Below the pieces are notes generated by a model. That model was not told where the DNA came from. It searched no databases and was given only the letters and a program-made list of their open reading frames with translations. Shown here piece by piece: positions 14,301-25,233 of a stretch of DNA of 64,000 nucleotides. Source of the stretch: Nepenthes gracilis. Taxonomy: Eukaryota; Streptophyta; Magnoliopsida; Caryophyllales; Nepenthaceae. The position numbers and the translations under genes are program-made. Position 1 is the first letter of the stretch; each line of letters begins with the position of its first letter. The stretch covers positions 13,612,001-13,676,000 of the forward strand of contig BSYO01000025.1 in the NCBI GenBank assembly GCA_033239525.1, read 5' to 3'.

Positions 14301-15301
14301 CCTTAATGCATGCACTGTCTAATATAGTATAATATAATATTGGGTTTTATTTATGTAATGTAAATTCTAATTTTCGAGTGGCACACGTTTGATGAGTTGC
14401 TTGATACTTGGATATTTGTAAAGATTTCAACTGCCTTATAAATTTAGGATTTAGAATATTTTCATTGTCATTTGATAGATGAAAGTATTTTTAAAATCTT
14501 TTTATGAGCTAATTTATGTGTAATGAATTATAAATTTGAGTCTTTATTGGTAAAGTATTTGTTGATTTACTTGACTAAAACTATACTGATGTTGTCAAAC
14601 TTCAATTTTTCCTATAAGATGGAGAAAAAAAATAGTTTTTGGTTGGATCTGTGTTTAAGTATTATAGAAAAATACTAAATTTTTACCCAACCTAAAGTAT
14701 TATGTGTTGGGTTTTAGTTGTCAGTTAAAACTATTGATCTAGGTTTCCGTTTGGCCCCTGACCTGTTGCCATCTTTGGGAACCAAGTGTTGTTAAAGTCC
14801 TCCTATTAGGGATGTGCCCACTCCCACCAAACGGGTAGGATATTTAATTGGGTTGATAAATGGTGCGAATTGAATCAAATAATTTAAATGACTACTCATC
14901 TATCCAATTTCTAATCCTTGTTGTTGGTGGATGTGAGAGCCCTCCCTATTGGGATGACCTTGACAGCTATCTTGGGGAATGGTGCAATGCCATGAAGCTC
15001 TGGCAGAAAGAGAAGGCAAACAACCCAACCCGAACCTGACTCATTGCCATATTTAGCTCAGTAATTTGTTGGTGTGACTTAATTTTGTTCTGAAATGCAT
15101 CACCTCTATGACCTTTTTTATCATTTTCACATTGAAATTTGCTCATTCTTGCAGGATGAGTCTCAAGATTTCTTTAAGAGGCAGCAGCTGCGGGAACTTG
15201 CAATGCTGAATTCAAATTTCAGAGAAGAAAGTCCAGGCCCCAGCGGAAGTGTGTCTCCTTTCAACACTAGCGGGATGAAGCGTGCGAAAACTGGTCGCTA
15301 A
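8398..15301 (+). CDS. STAR/KH-domain RNA-binding protein (quaking-like, SPIN1-type)
   Basis: Seven coding exons: 8398-8477, 8687-8775, 10133-10284, 12586-12702, 13256-13372, 13718-13861 and 15155-15301. All introns are GT-AG, and the joined frame is 846 nt (281 aa plus stop). Residues 27-57 form a Qua1-like dimerisation segment ([13 protein letters not shown]). A single maxi-KH domain spans about 135-235, with the RNA-contacting GPRG loop at 155-158. The C-terminus is a QUA2-like tail ([15 protein letters not shown]) ending in a basic KRAKTGR. From family knowledge, plant members bind single-stranded RNA in the nucleus and act in pre-mRNA processing; SPIN1 in rice affects flowering. Length and exon layout match Arabidopsis At3g08620/At2g38610-type proteins as remembered. 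The start is fixed by the conserved [14 protein letters not shown] opening. Introns 2-5 hold inverted-repeat insertions. Target RNAs cannot be inferred. Confidence 0.95.
9607..9871. mobile_element. MITE-like inverted-repeat element, KH intron 2
   Basis: The left end CATAGATGCGAATATC and right end close to AATATTTCCATTCATG are imperfect inverted repeats. The interior is rich in ATATC/GATAT words (AATATCACGATATAT). It matches other copies at 10819, 12756, 33987, 37650 and 41965 in ends and interior texture. No open frame, so non-autonomous. Confidence 0.55.
10819..11088. mobile_element. MITE-like inverted-repeat element, KH intron 3
   Basis: Starts CATGGATGAAAATATTGG and continues with GGTATCGGTATCGG and ATCAAATATATTAGATAATATGT. 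The latter is nearly word for word the interior of the copy at 41965-42182 in the ZIP gene. The right end near GATATTTACAT is diverged. It lies between exons 3 and 4 and has no coding potential. Confidence 0.6.
12756..13192. mobile_element. MITE-like inverted-repeat element, KH intron 4 (best-preserved ends)
   Basis: Left end CATGGATGAAAATATC and right end GATATTTTCATCTATG are complementary at 15 of 16 positions. The 437-bp interior is A+T-rich and shares a stretch (TTCTTTTGCTTTG-like, then ATGTTTTA and AAGATTAATTTTGATAA-like) with 37650-38060. No frame is present. The ends are the best definition of this family in the window. Confidence 0.7.
13430..13592. mobile_element. Partial or degenerate copy of the same inverted-repeat family, KH intron 5
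   Basis: Contains CGATACTAATATTTT, TATTGTGATATATCAACCAATATTT and GGTACTGATATTTTTATTG, words typical of the family, but the left terminal motif is not intact. Treated as a decayed copy. Confidence 0.4.
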
Positions 15302-16380
15302 TAGCTCGCGAAAATCTCTGCATTTCAACTCTGAAGTTCCTCTTCTCAAATTATCTCAAGTCTGCATGAGTCGCAAAAGCAGAGTAACAGTTCTTGCAGA
15401 GAACCTCTTTTTGGTGGGTCTTTTCCTCTTTAGTTTTCATTTTATTTAACTATCAAACTCATTTATAATCTACTTACAACTCACTTTCTATATACATGAC
15501 CACTTAAGAATTTATAAGAAAGAAAATTAAAAGGATCATATATGTAGATATTGAGTTGTAGGTGAGTTATAAATAGTTGGGATAAATAGCATTATTCTTC
15601 TCTTTTTTTCTCCCCATGATGTGGAAAAAAAAAAAAAAGAGAAAAAGAGAAGAGACTATTTGCCAAAAAAGTGTTATAGTGACATTTTTTAGACACTCTT
15701 GGAATACTATAGGTGGATGTGGCATTTCATTCATCCATACGAGTAGTCTACACAGTGATTGATGGACAGATGAGTGCCATATCATACGAGGGTGTTTAAA
15801 AATTATCTCTAAAATAATTTTTAAGGGAAAAAAAAAAAAAAAAAAAAAAAAAGAAGTCATTTTTATAGTGTTTCTGGGTTTAGGTTTAGGCTTAGGTTTA
15901 GGTTTAGGTTTAGGTTTGTACTTGTAAGGGTTTTTCTGATGTAAAACCTATTATATTCATTGGATTTATTCTTGTGTGAAGTGAACTTGAACAATGTCTT
16001 ATATTGGTTGTATTATGTAATATTAATGCATTGAGCATCATAGTTGGAGACTTAGGAGCTATTTAAATGACTTTACATTTAGGTTATACAAGTGGGCTCC
16101 TCTCCTCTTTTCCATTTGCATGTGTTGCAGATTTTATGAAGCGGGGTGTGGTAACCCGATAAGTGCAACTCTTGCTTGCTTCTTTCATGCGACGATTAAT
16201 GAATTGAATGATAGTTTTGTTCAATTCGTTTCTTGTTTAAAAGAGTGAACTTATGTGATTGTATTGGTACGCATTGTATTAGCATCCATGAACGATTTCA
16301 ATTATCTAGTCGAAAAATGATGGTTACTTTATGATGGGTCTTGCAACAAAATAGATAGTCTGAATCAGTCTGGTCTGTAA
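15302..16380 (+). other. 3' UTR and downstream flank of the KH gene
   Basis: Follows the KH stop codon. Contains an A-rich tract at 15828-15852 and a TTTAGG hexamer run at 15876-15918 (listed separately). The - frame at 15567-15860 reads through homopolymers (poly-F/K) and is rejected. Exact polyadenylation site not determined. Confidence 0.4.
15876..15918 (+). repeat. (TTTAGG)n interstitial repeat, about 7 units
   Basis: A run of TTTAGG hexamers, one with a CTTAGG variant, follows a long A tract. It resembles the plant telomere unit TTTAGGG but is consistently one G short. Small size and genic position argue against a telomere relic of functional meaning. Confidence 0.8.
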
Positions 16381-16384
16381 ACTA

Positions 16385-16560
16385 TCCGAGACCGAGGATC
16401 GAGTTGTTCAAGCACTAAGGTGATTGACGACTAAGTTGATTGAGTACCGAGGTGATTGAGGAACAAGTGTCCGAAGACCGAGGTGTTCAAGTTGACCGAG
16501 TTGTTCGAGTTCCATGAAAGCGGAGGATTGAGGTGTTTGAGTAACGACCGGGCACTGTTG
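16385..16560 (+). repeat. Degenerate short tandem repeat (ACCGAGGTGNTTGAG unit)
   Basis: Imperfect units of about 17-20 bp with the core ACCGAGGTG(A/T)TTGAG or GTTGTTCGAG recur about eight times. The short + frame at 16456-16650 only reflects this periodicity. No family recognised. Confidence 0.6.
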
Positions 16561-17012
16561 ATTTGCATTGATGGAAGCTTTCAAGGCAAGCCAGTGCCTT
16601 TACAAAATCAAGGCCAATTTTTTATGTGCAAGCACAATTGCCTTTGCTAGTCTTATCAGATCAAATGGGTGAATTACAAGCTTTATAAAAATTCAAAAAA
16701 TATGAAAATATTATTTTTATTAATAATTTTTATGATATAAATATTTAGATATTTCAACATTTGAAAAACCAACTTCTTTCACTGCAGTCACTCATTATCG
16801 GTTGGCCTGCTTATTGCCCAATTTTGAAGCTGTTAGCTGTCTAAATCTGCTAATTTTTAATTTTTAGGTAATATTTTGCACATAAATTTAAAGTTTTGAG
16901 TATTTTTTGGCCAAATTTATTTCAAATATTTATTTTTTTAATTTTAAAAATAGTATTATTCTGTGATTTGAGAAAATAAATTTATAACTAACTTAGATAA
17001 ATTATAAATATT

Positions 17013-18084
17013 TGTTGCGTCTTGGATCTCGGGGTCCACGTACAACACAAGTGTTTGTGAGTATGAGTTGTGAGAAAGAAGGGACGAAAAATGGATTTTA
17101 CGTGGAAAGCTTCCTCGGAAATGAGGAGGAAAAATCAGGAGGATCTGGGCTTTCAGAAATACTTTACTATTAGATGGAAGTCTTTACAAAGTACAAGTGT
17201 TTAGGGTGGATCCCTTCCTTGTCTCTTGTTTTGTATTTTTATCCTTAGAAAATTCTCTCGTTGGAAAACTTTGTCACTCTTTTGTTCCTTCTCGTTGGGA
17301 AGAGAGCGAGAGAGAGGCAGGGAAAGAGTTAAAATCTTTTTCCTTTCTTGTCCGGAATGAGTTCGGAGAGGGACCCCTTGGAAGGGGGTTTCACTGGGTA
17401 TTTATAGGGGAAAATGTGCTGTTGGAGAGGGGACATGTGGTAACCGGCGGGTGGCCGAGAGGCTGTCCACTGTCCCACTGGTCACATTTAATGCTGCTGA
17501 CGTGTGCAGGACAGCACACGGCTGGCGCCGCTAGTAGGGCCTGAGCGTGTCAGGCGTGCAGAGTCGAGGCGTCAGTCTTGATTTGACCAGGCGTGCTCTG
17601 TGGAGGTGGCGTCTTGCAGTGGTAACAGGTTCTTTGAAAATCGGCGAAGTTGCTTAGTTGGCGCTCTCGACCGTGTATGAAACAGTCCTCGTCCTTGCGC
17701 GGCGTGCCTTGTTTCCTTGTGAGTTCGCGGACTCGCTGGAGACGGCAGCTCTCGGAGGATCTTTGGTCCTTCGTGGAGGGTCCTCGAATCTCTTCTTGGC
17801 TTCTCGGACTGTCCTGAGGCTTAATAGAACTTCTGAGGTTCTCGGGCTTCTTCATCTGGTCATCGTACCTGGATGTCGCCAGCCGTTCGCGATGTCCTCG
17901 AGCTCCTTGTGGTTAAAGGGGCCTCCCGGACCTTTGTAGCAGCTTTGGCTTTTGGGACACTTGCCTGTGTGTTGGGGCCTCTTGGACCGTCCAGCCCTAT
18001 TGGTTCGTGGACAAGTTTCTGGGCGCTTCACTTGAGCCTTTCTTTTGGGCTGTATTTTGTGGGCCCTTACATTGGGACCCAACA
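17013..18084 (-). mobile_element. Solo LTR in reverse orientation, target duplication ATATT
   Basis: Read on the - strand it starts TGTTGGGTCCC and ends AAGACGCAACA. Both flanks carry ATATT (17008-17012 and 18085-18089), a perfect 5-bp duplication. A - strand TATA-like CCCCTATAAATACCC lies near 17398-17409. The block is G+C-rich in A+T-rich surroundings and has no internal gag/pol. The overlapping short frames on both strands (17197-18100) are composition artefacts. Confidence 0.9.
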
Positions 18085-18449
18085 ATATTCATCCATTTGA
18101 CCTTTTCTGGCCTGATTTTGTTCATGTATAATTGATAGATAATTTTATTCTTTTAATAATATTTTTTGCATGTATTAAACAGTAAAAAAGTTATTTTATG
18201 TTATATTTTAATCCTTAATAATTAAAATAACTAAACTCAATTATTGATGGGTTAATAATTAAAAAATTCCTAGCTTGTATTTGTTAACATAATTAGTAAA
18301 AATAATTTAAAACGTTATAATAAAAATTATCTTCACCGGTTAAATTCTTATTACTTTATAATGACGAAACTAAATCTTGTTAAAATAAATAAAATCTAAA
18401 ATTTGAGATTTCATTAAAAGTCAAAACTGAAATTAAATCAAAAATTTTA

Positions 18450-19698
18450 ATATTGATTGTTACTTAAGCATCCAGGCAAAAACATAAGGAAATGAATTAT
18501 AATCAAAATAAACAAGTTTTAAATTTTATATTTTAATTATGATTAATCAAATTAAATAGATAAAGTTAAAGTTTAAAAAAAAATTGGGTCAAAGTCAATT
18601 TTGAACAAACCTATATTGAGTTAAATAATATTTGACTGACGCTCGATGTGCACACGTGCGTATTTTGAGTACAAAAGTCGTGCTTGATTGATGCCTGACT
18701 GGAACTTGAGTACATTTTCTAGTGTGTTCACATTCTATACACGCTTGATAGACGTTCGAGCACACTGTGGCAGGATACTAGCGCTTGATGCGTGCTCGAT
18801 ATGATACTCGTGCGCTACAATATTTGTCACTGACGCCCGATAATTGTTTGACAAGCATTTGTGCGCCAGTATATTATATAAGTCATGTTAGTTTGATTTT
18901 CGATTATTTTCTGTTAGATTTTGAGAAAGGAGAAAAGAAGAAGAGAGAGAAAGAGAAAGTTAGAAAAGGTCAATTAAAGTGAATTAAAGTAAGATTTTGG
19001 TAAAATTGAAGTTAAGACAAGTGCATCATAAACCTTACCCCTTTATTACTAAATTCTTTTCTTTTCTTAGAATATTTATTATTTTAAATACTCGTGTATG
19101 TTATATTTTTATAACTAAATTGTTTATACTTTACATGTATGAATTTTTATTTCCATTCTTTATAATTTTTATAAAATTTATACTTTATTTTATATACATT
19201 GTATTTTTCAGCTAATTTTTGTAATTTTTTCATGTATGTGTTGAAATTATAATTAAATAGCTTTATCATGCTTCAAATTTGTATATAATGTCCTACATGA
19301 TTAAAAATATTTTTATCTGTTTAAATTTATCTTGTATGTTTTACAAATTTTCAAAATTTCTTCTGCATGTTTATAATGTTAGCTTATATGTTATAAATTC
19401 TAAAATGTGGCTTTTATACACTTTAAAAATTTACATATTTAAATTTCTGCACAAATTGTATATAATATATGATAAGAAATCGATGGAGTTTGAAGGAAAG
19501 TTTTACAATTTTAGAAAAAATATTTTCTTTGAAATAAAAAATTACTAAGATTATGGTGATTGTGTGAAATTTTTATTTATTTATATATCAGATAATTATA
19601 AGAAAATTAGTGGTGATATATTATGTCATGTCTTAACATATTATAACAGTGATGGAGGTTTGAATTTATTATTTGTTGGTAAAAGCAGTATTTAACCT
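18450..19698 (+). repeat. Long A+T-rich dispersed repeat, copy A, left part
   Basis: Shares ordered sequence with 56100-57310 and, reversed, with about 61550-62800. The shared parts are a zone of degenerate GCTCGA/GCTTGA words (about 18640-18850), TATATAAGTC (a TATA-like site near 18872), a GAGAGAAAGAG purine block, AAGACAAGTGCATC and TTTATTATTTTAAATACT. The layout (word-rich upstream zone, TATA, purine leader) looks like an LTR, but TG/CA ends were not fixed. The complete Tat element at 19699 interrupts it; the sequence resumes at 28333. Confidence 0.65.
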
Positions 19699-21034
19699 TG
19701 ATGGGAACACGATAATGGGTGTAAAAGAAAGGTCAATGAAGCCAGTAAGCGTTTCTAAGCGCCCCGAAAAGAAAGCGCCCGAGGCCCGAAAGGCGAGGCG
19801 GTCAGCGTTAGCATTGGCCGTCCGGGCAACTTGCTCATACAAGCGGCCAACTCGGCGTTGGCCCGGTTGGTTAGCCTTCAAAGGCTTTGCCAATGATGGC
19901 CTATTCCATTCACGCCCTTTTGGCCCGTGATTGATCGCCCGCCACGCTCTCGCCGTTCTCCCAAGGCGGCGACAAGGCGGCGGTCAACTCGGATGTTGGC
20001 CGTACTGCTCCCCATCTTCCGGGCCCCAAACAAGGCCCTTCTACAGTGATGTTCCTGACTCACTTAGGCCCATAGCCCAAAGGGAGGCCAACGACGGACA
20101 CCTTTCTTAAGGGCGGCCAACACGCACGCAGACGGTCAACCCAGGCGTTGACCGTCCGCGCTTTGCACATTGGGCCCCGAAAAGCTTTCTAACAGTAACG
20201 GGCCTGACCCGTTTAGGCCCATCAGTCATAACAAGGCCAGCCACGATCTTTCAAGGATATTCCACAACCTTAAAAGGAATATCTACAAGATTGGCGCCCT
20301 TCAAATAAGGAAGGCGCCAGATCCTCCCAACTCCTTGCCAGCCAAGGAATCTCAACGGTAACATGCTGGGAAGGAAAGAAGCCAACCTGGAAGGTGGTTG
20401 ACCGCCTCAGAAGGAAACAATCTTCCACAATTGGGCAACAAGCATCAGCCTCCAGAAGGAAGGCCAACGGCAGAAGATTGGGACGATCACTCCTTCCAAA
20501 GAAGGAGGATCGCCATCTTTGCCATAAAAGAGGCCCTGGATCTACCATCCAGGACACGCTTTCATACACGCTTTCTTGGGCACTCTGAGACATTGAAACT
20601 CCCAGAACTGCACAAGCTCTCGGCTACTAAAAACACGTTCATCTTCAACCCTAAGGGCTCTGAGAAACAGGCTCTGGTTCCCAGCATCCAAACTCTCAAA
20701 CACAATCCAACTCCGAGGCAACGAAGCGGGTCTTTACACACGCGTTCTGCCTTCCCACCATCCGAGATACGAGAAAGGACTTGCGCCTTTCGACATCTGG
20801 AACGAGACCTCCATTCCCCTCTCCCATTGCTTTCTCTCTCTTTGAGTTCCTTCCATCAAGGTCAGGTTTCATCGACTTGAGCGTCGGAGTGTTTTGGTGG
20901 GATTTCATCCCATGAAGTGCGCGCCGACCTCTTGTTCGTTTAGTGGTGTGCGGGATTCGCACTCGATAAACGGAGCGGTTCAAACCATCCCGAAGAATCG
21001 AATCTGTTGAAGTCGGATCAGTGCACGCGCATCA
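19699..21034 (+). repeat. 5' LTR of the complete Tat element
   Basis: Starts TGATGGGAACACG and ends CGCGCATCA. A TATA-like CCATAAAAGAG lies near 20522. It aligns end to end with 26967-28332. A central block (about 20460-20700) is essentially identical to 27740-27980, while the flanks differ by many 1-2 nt insertions and deletions. Open frames inside (for example 160 codons from 20398) occur in both LTRs and are not genes. Confidence 0.93.
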
Positions 21035-21054
21035 TTAGGCGCCGTCTGTAGGAA
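21035..21054 (+). other. Primer-binding region of the Tat element
   Basis: Directly follows the 5' LTR with TTAGGCGCCGTCTGTAGGAA. The same position in the other two elements reads TTGGCACCGTTTGTGCGAA (39098) and TTGGCGACGTCTGTGGGAA (46895). The priming tRNA was not identified. Confidence 0.7.
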
Positions 21055-21120
21055 GCGCTTACGAAAAGCCTACCCAAAAAAATCAGCACAAACTCTCTCT
21101 GTCACCTTCCGCTTCAACAA

Positions 21121-22756
21121 TGGTGAACACGAGAGCACAAAGCTAGCGACCACTGCTAGAGATCTTTGCTAACCTCGACACAGGGGCCATCTTGCTGATG
21201 TCCTGTGATGGGGCCCCAGGCGAAGTTCCACCGCCTTACATTCAACAACTGGTGGAGCAGATGCAGGCAAATAATCGCCTGCTTCAACTGCTTTGTGAGC
21301 AGAAAGAACAGCAACAACAAGCGGCTCCACCAGCCGTTATTCCGGCTCCTGCCACCAAGAAGGGTGGCCAGAGGAAGAAGAAGCCGGCCAAGAGGCCCGT
21401 AAAAGCTGGAAACAATCAGGCTCCAACATCCTCCGGCGTTCCTGGCCAGAACAGGCCAATGGAACGCTCCGGGAGTACATCCCCGACGGAGAGCCCAGAA
21501 CGGAGAAATCCTCGATACTCTTAAGAAGATCGCGCCACGGTCCCAGGAGCGAGTCTCCGGGCCCAGTCACGGGAGGCGGCGATCGGCCAGGTGCGATCCC
21601 GTGAAGCAGACGGAGTTGAGGAATTTTCGACTCAAGAGATCGAAGAACGCCACTCGTGCCGATCCACGAGTGGACCAAATCTGGAACCACGTGTTCCAGA
21701 ATGACGAGTGCGCCATCGACTTGGACAGGTCACCTTTCACTGCAGAAATCCAGAACCGTCCACTGCCGTCCAAGTTCAAAATGTCGTCCCTTGACTTATA
21801 CGATGGGGGCAGTGATCCGGTTGACCACCTGGATCACTTCCGCACCCATCTAAGTCTATAAGGGCTAGAAGACTCGGCGATGTGCCGCTGTTTCCCACTT
21901 ACGCTGAAGGGAGACGCCAGGATCTGGTTTCACCATCTCCCTTCAGGCTCTGTCAGCAGCTTCCGTGAACTCACGGACCTCTTCTGGCTCAGTATGCATC
22001 GAGCCGACGGGAAGAGAAATAGTCGTGGCACCTCTCCACATAAAGCTAAAAACCAGGGAGAGAACCCGGCGCTTCTGGATCGCCGTGGCTGAGGCCGGAA
22101 GGATTCCCAGTTACCGAGGAGATGAAGTTGGGCGCTTCATCTCAAAGACCGACTTATGGAGATTTCTTCAAGCATTTGGCCCATAAAATCCCCGGACATT
22201 CGCGAGGCGGAATCCATTACGAGGGCTTACGCTGCTGCGTAAGAAGAGGCCAACGAGGCAAAACGCGTCGAGCAGGCGGATCGGCCTCGGCCAATTCTGA
22301 GAAGGAGGAAAGAAAGTTTCTTTGGCGGAGAACACCCCGCCGAAAAAGGGGCTCGGGCCCAGGCCCTCGGAGCGCAAAGATCTGCGGGCCCACCACCTTC
22401 ACACCCTTGACGGACACGCGCTCCAATGTCCTAATGCATCCGTGGGGAAAAGTTTCGAAGTGGCCAAAGACCACGAAAAAGACTACGGAAATCGGTCAAA
22501 TCTTGTGACTTCCACCGCTCTCTGGCCACTCAACCGAAGGCGCAAGACACCGCTGAGGGAAATTGAAGACCTGATTCGCGGGGACATCTCACTCGATTCG
22601 TCGAGGACACCGACGGAACCGGGGACGGTGATGAAGAGGGGCGGGAGCGGATGCCTCCCGGAGCCGGATCGCGGCGGAGTAGTCAACATGATCACCACGA
22701 CTGCCGGGAGCACGGAAGACAAAGCAAGGAGCAGCAGACGGGAGGAAGAAGCGTAG
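21121..22756 (+). pseudogene. gag: gag of the complete Tat element, disrupted
   Basis: Encodes the structural particle protein of an LTR retrotransposon. The start MVNTRAQS at 21121 is followed at once by an in-frame TAG. Recognisable segments follow in shifting frames: a proline/lysine-rich N-terminal part (21192-21524, ending ERRNPRYS), the conserved gag core with SPFTAEI, PLPSKFK and YDGGSDPVDHLDHF (21601-21861), then LTLKGDARIWF (about 21900-21940). The region near 22680 (VVNMI) is the gag-protease linker seen also at 48510 in the second Tat element. At least four frame changes or stops are needed to follow it, so it is non-functional. Confidence 0.85.
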
Positions 22757-22844
22757 CGTAGTGGACAACATCATTAGCTTTAGTGATTTGTGATTGAACC
22801 ATGTAATCTCCCCATGTGACCCCCTTGTAATTTCGACACTCGTT

Positions 22845-24330
22845 TCGAGATGGTACTTGGACTACCCACCAAGCGAGTCTTTATTGATAATGGTAGCTCT
22901 AAAGACTTGCTTTATTTGGACGCGTTCTTTAAATTAGGTCTAAAAAGAATCAACTAAAACCTCTTTGAAGGACCTTTATACGGCCTTGACAATGAAGGCG
23001 GTGCCCGTTCAAGGGATAATCCAATTGGAAGTCACCACAGGCACCTACCCAAAAAACAAAGAAGTCGTATGCTAACCTTTCTAGTGGTTGAATTTTGCCC
23101 TCGTGTACAACGCGATACTAGGCGGGCCGTGCCCTAACGGGCGTTTGGGGCGATCACGTCAATTCCACATCCGAAAATAAAATTCCAGACGCGCCTACGG
23201 CGTCGGAGGAGTTCGGGAGATCGGAGTCAGCGGGACGGACTGTTACATGGCCCAGATTGCCCTAGTGGCGGGCGCACAGTGGGAGAACTCGATCACCGAG
23301 ACGAGACCACCTTGCAGCAAGCACGGCTGGTGAAGCCACGGATCTGGTCCCTTGGACCCAGGGAACCGGATAAGTGTGTCAGTTGGCGGCTCACTCACTC
23401 ATAGGGCCGCTACGCGATGAATTAATCGCGTTTCTACGAAGGAACGCAGACCTTTTGGCTGGACTCCCTTGAGACATGTCCGAGATTTTAGGTGAGGTGA
23501 TGGTCCACAAGTTGGGCCTTGATCGGACCCATGGCCGGTCGGACGAAACAGAGGAACCACTCCGTTGAAAAAGCGATCGCCATCCGAGAGGAGGTGAAGA
23601 AAGCTGCTAGACGCAGCTTCATTAGGGAAGTCGATGCCGGATTGGCTTTGAACGTCGTCTGGTTAAGAAGAGCAACAGAAATGGCGAATGTGCGTCGATT
23701 TTAGAAGCGTCAACAAGGCTGCCCGAAGGACTGACTTTCCCTTACCGGATTGACTGTTGGTTGACTCATGACGAGTGCAGCTGCTAAGCTTCATGGACGC
23801 TTACTCGGGCTACAACCGGATCGAGAATGAGTCGAAGACGAGGAGCATACCTCGTTCATGACGGACAGGCACCTATTGCTATAGGGTCATGCCCCGGGTT
23901 AAAAGAACGCTAGAGCCACCTACCGGCGACTAGTGAACAAGATGTTCGAAAAAGCAAATTGGTCGCAACATGGAGGTCTCGTCGGCGACATGCTCAATCC
24001 AAGAGCAAAGTCACGAGGCGACCACATACGTGATACGGAAGAGTCATTTGGGGTGCTCATGACCAAATGAAATTAAATCCCGGCCCAAGTGTGTTTTCGG
24101 GGTAGCCTCGGGAAGTTCTTGGGTTTCATCGTCTCTCAGCGAGGGATCGAGGCAAACCCAGAAAAGATTAAGGCCCTGGCTGACATGGCACCCCCGAGAA
24201 GCCTAAAAGACGTCCAGCGATTGACTGGACGGCTGGCTGCTCTGTCCCGCTTCCTCGCGAAGTTTAGGGACAAGTACCAACCCTTCTTTAAAGCCTTAAG
24301 AGGGATAAAGTCTAACGGATTCCAGTGGAC
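22845..24330 (+). pseudogene. pol: Protease and reverse transcriptase of the Tat element, heavily frameshifted
   Basis: The protease is marked by VFIDNGSSKDLLYLDAFF, with the aspartic active site D-N-G-S-S at 22886-22900. Reverse-transcriptase pieces follow: REEVKK and FIREV (about 23580-23640), SFMDAYSGYN-like sequence (about 23790), and a garbled version of the catalytic YVDDM site near 23975, where the two aspartates are no longer in frame. From 24089 the frame is open again through the thumb/connection region (GFIVSQRGIEANPEKIKAL, LTGRLAALSRFL). Many single-base gaps relative to the copy at 49200-51164 explain the breaks. Confidence 0.85.
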
Positions 24331-25230
24331 GGCTGACTGCCAGACCGCCTTCGATGAATTGAAGCAGTATCTGGCCAGCCCATCGTTGTTAGCATCACCC
24401 AAAGACGGAGAAGAAGAGGCTGTACCTTTACTTGGCGATATCGGAGGCATCCCTCGGCTCCGATCCTTGTGCGCGAGAGTCGACATCCAGTAGGTCTATT
24501 ATGTGAGCAAAACATTGGCCGAGCCCAGAAACTCGCTACCCGCACTGAAAAATGGTGATTGGCGCTTATCTTCGTGATGCGAAAAGTGAGGCCATACTTT
24601 GGGCGCATCACGTAGTGGTCCTTACGGACCAGCCGCTGAAAGGCATACTCCAAAAGCCCGATGTTTCGGGGCGATTGGTAAAGTGGGCCATTGAATTGGG
24701 TGAGTTCGACATTGAGTTCAGGCCCAGACCTGCCATAAAGGCGTAGGCTCTGGCCGACTTCATCGTTGAGACCACAACACCCATTCAAGAGGAACAGCTC
24801 ACGGAAAACGAAGAACAGCCCGGTGAGGCGCCAGAAAGACACTCCACGTGGATGGATCGTCCACGGACAGTGGCTGTGGAGTAGGGGTGATGTTAACGAC
24901 TGCTGACGGATTTGAGATCAAGTATTCCCTGAAACCTGATTTCCTAGCGACCAACAACGTCGCCGATCACAACCCTCTACCGGTGGCTTGCGATTGGCAA
25001 AGGAGTGCTCTACCAAGAGGTTGGCGGTCCACGGCCGACTCAATTAATCGTCGGCCAGTCAACGGGGCTTCGGGCGAACAACCCTTCCTTGGCAGTGCAC
25101 AGCAAAGGCAAAGGAAACCATCCAGGGCTTCGACAAGCTGACCCTGGTTCACGTTCCTCGAACCGAAAATTGGAAGGCAGACCGGCTGGCTAGAGCAGCT
25201 GTTGCTGAGAACCCAGAACAGTATTCGAGG
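24331..25230 (+). pseudogene. pol: RNase H and archaeal-type second RNase H remnants of the Tat element
   Basis: After the connection region come the first RNase H (LTDQPLKGILQKPDVSGRL, about 24625-24685; IEFRPRPAIKA ending in a stop at about 24746) and a second RNase H with its aspartate in VDGSSTDSG (about 24848) and the NNVADHN segment. The aligned glutamate (NNVAEYD in the second element) is replaced by D-H here. The dual RNase H is the family hallmark of Tat elements. Frames change several times. Confidence 0.75.
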
Positions 25231-25233
25231 GAC

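Noticed and set aside
15567..15860. 97-codon - strand frame with poly-Phe
   Set aside because: Driven by homopolymer A tracts; no similarity.
17197..18100. Cluster of overlapping frames on both strands
   Set aside because: All lie inside a G+C-rich solo LTR with target duplications; none resembles a protein.
20398..20880. 160-codon + strand open frame
   Set aside because: Lies inside the 5' LTR and recurs, shortened by indels, in the 3' LTR (27678-28139). It has no protein similarity; LTR composition explains it.
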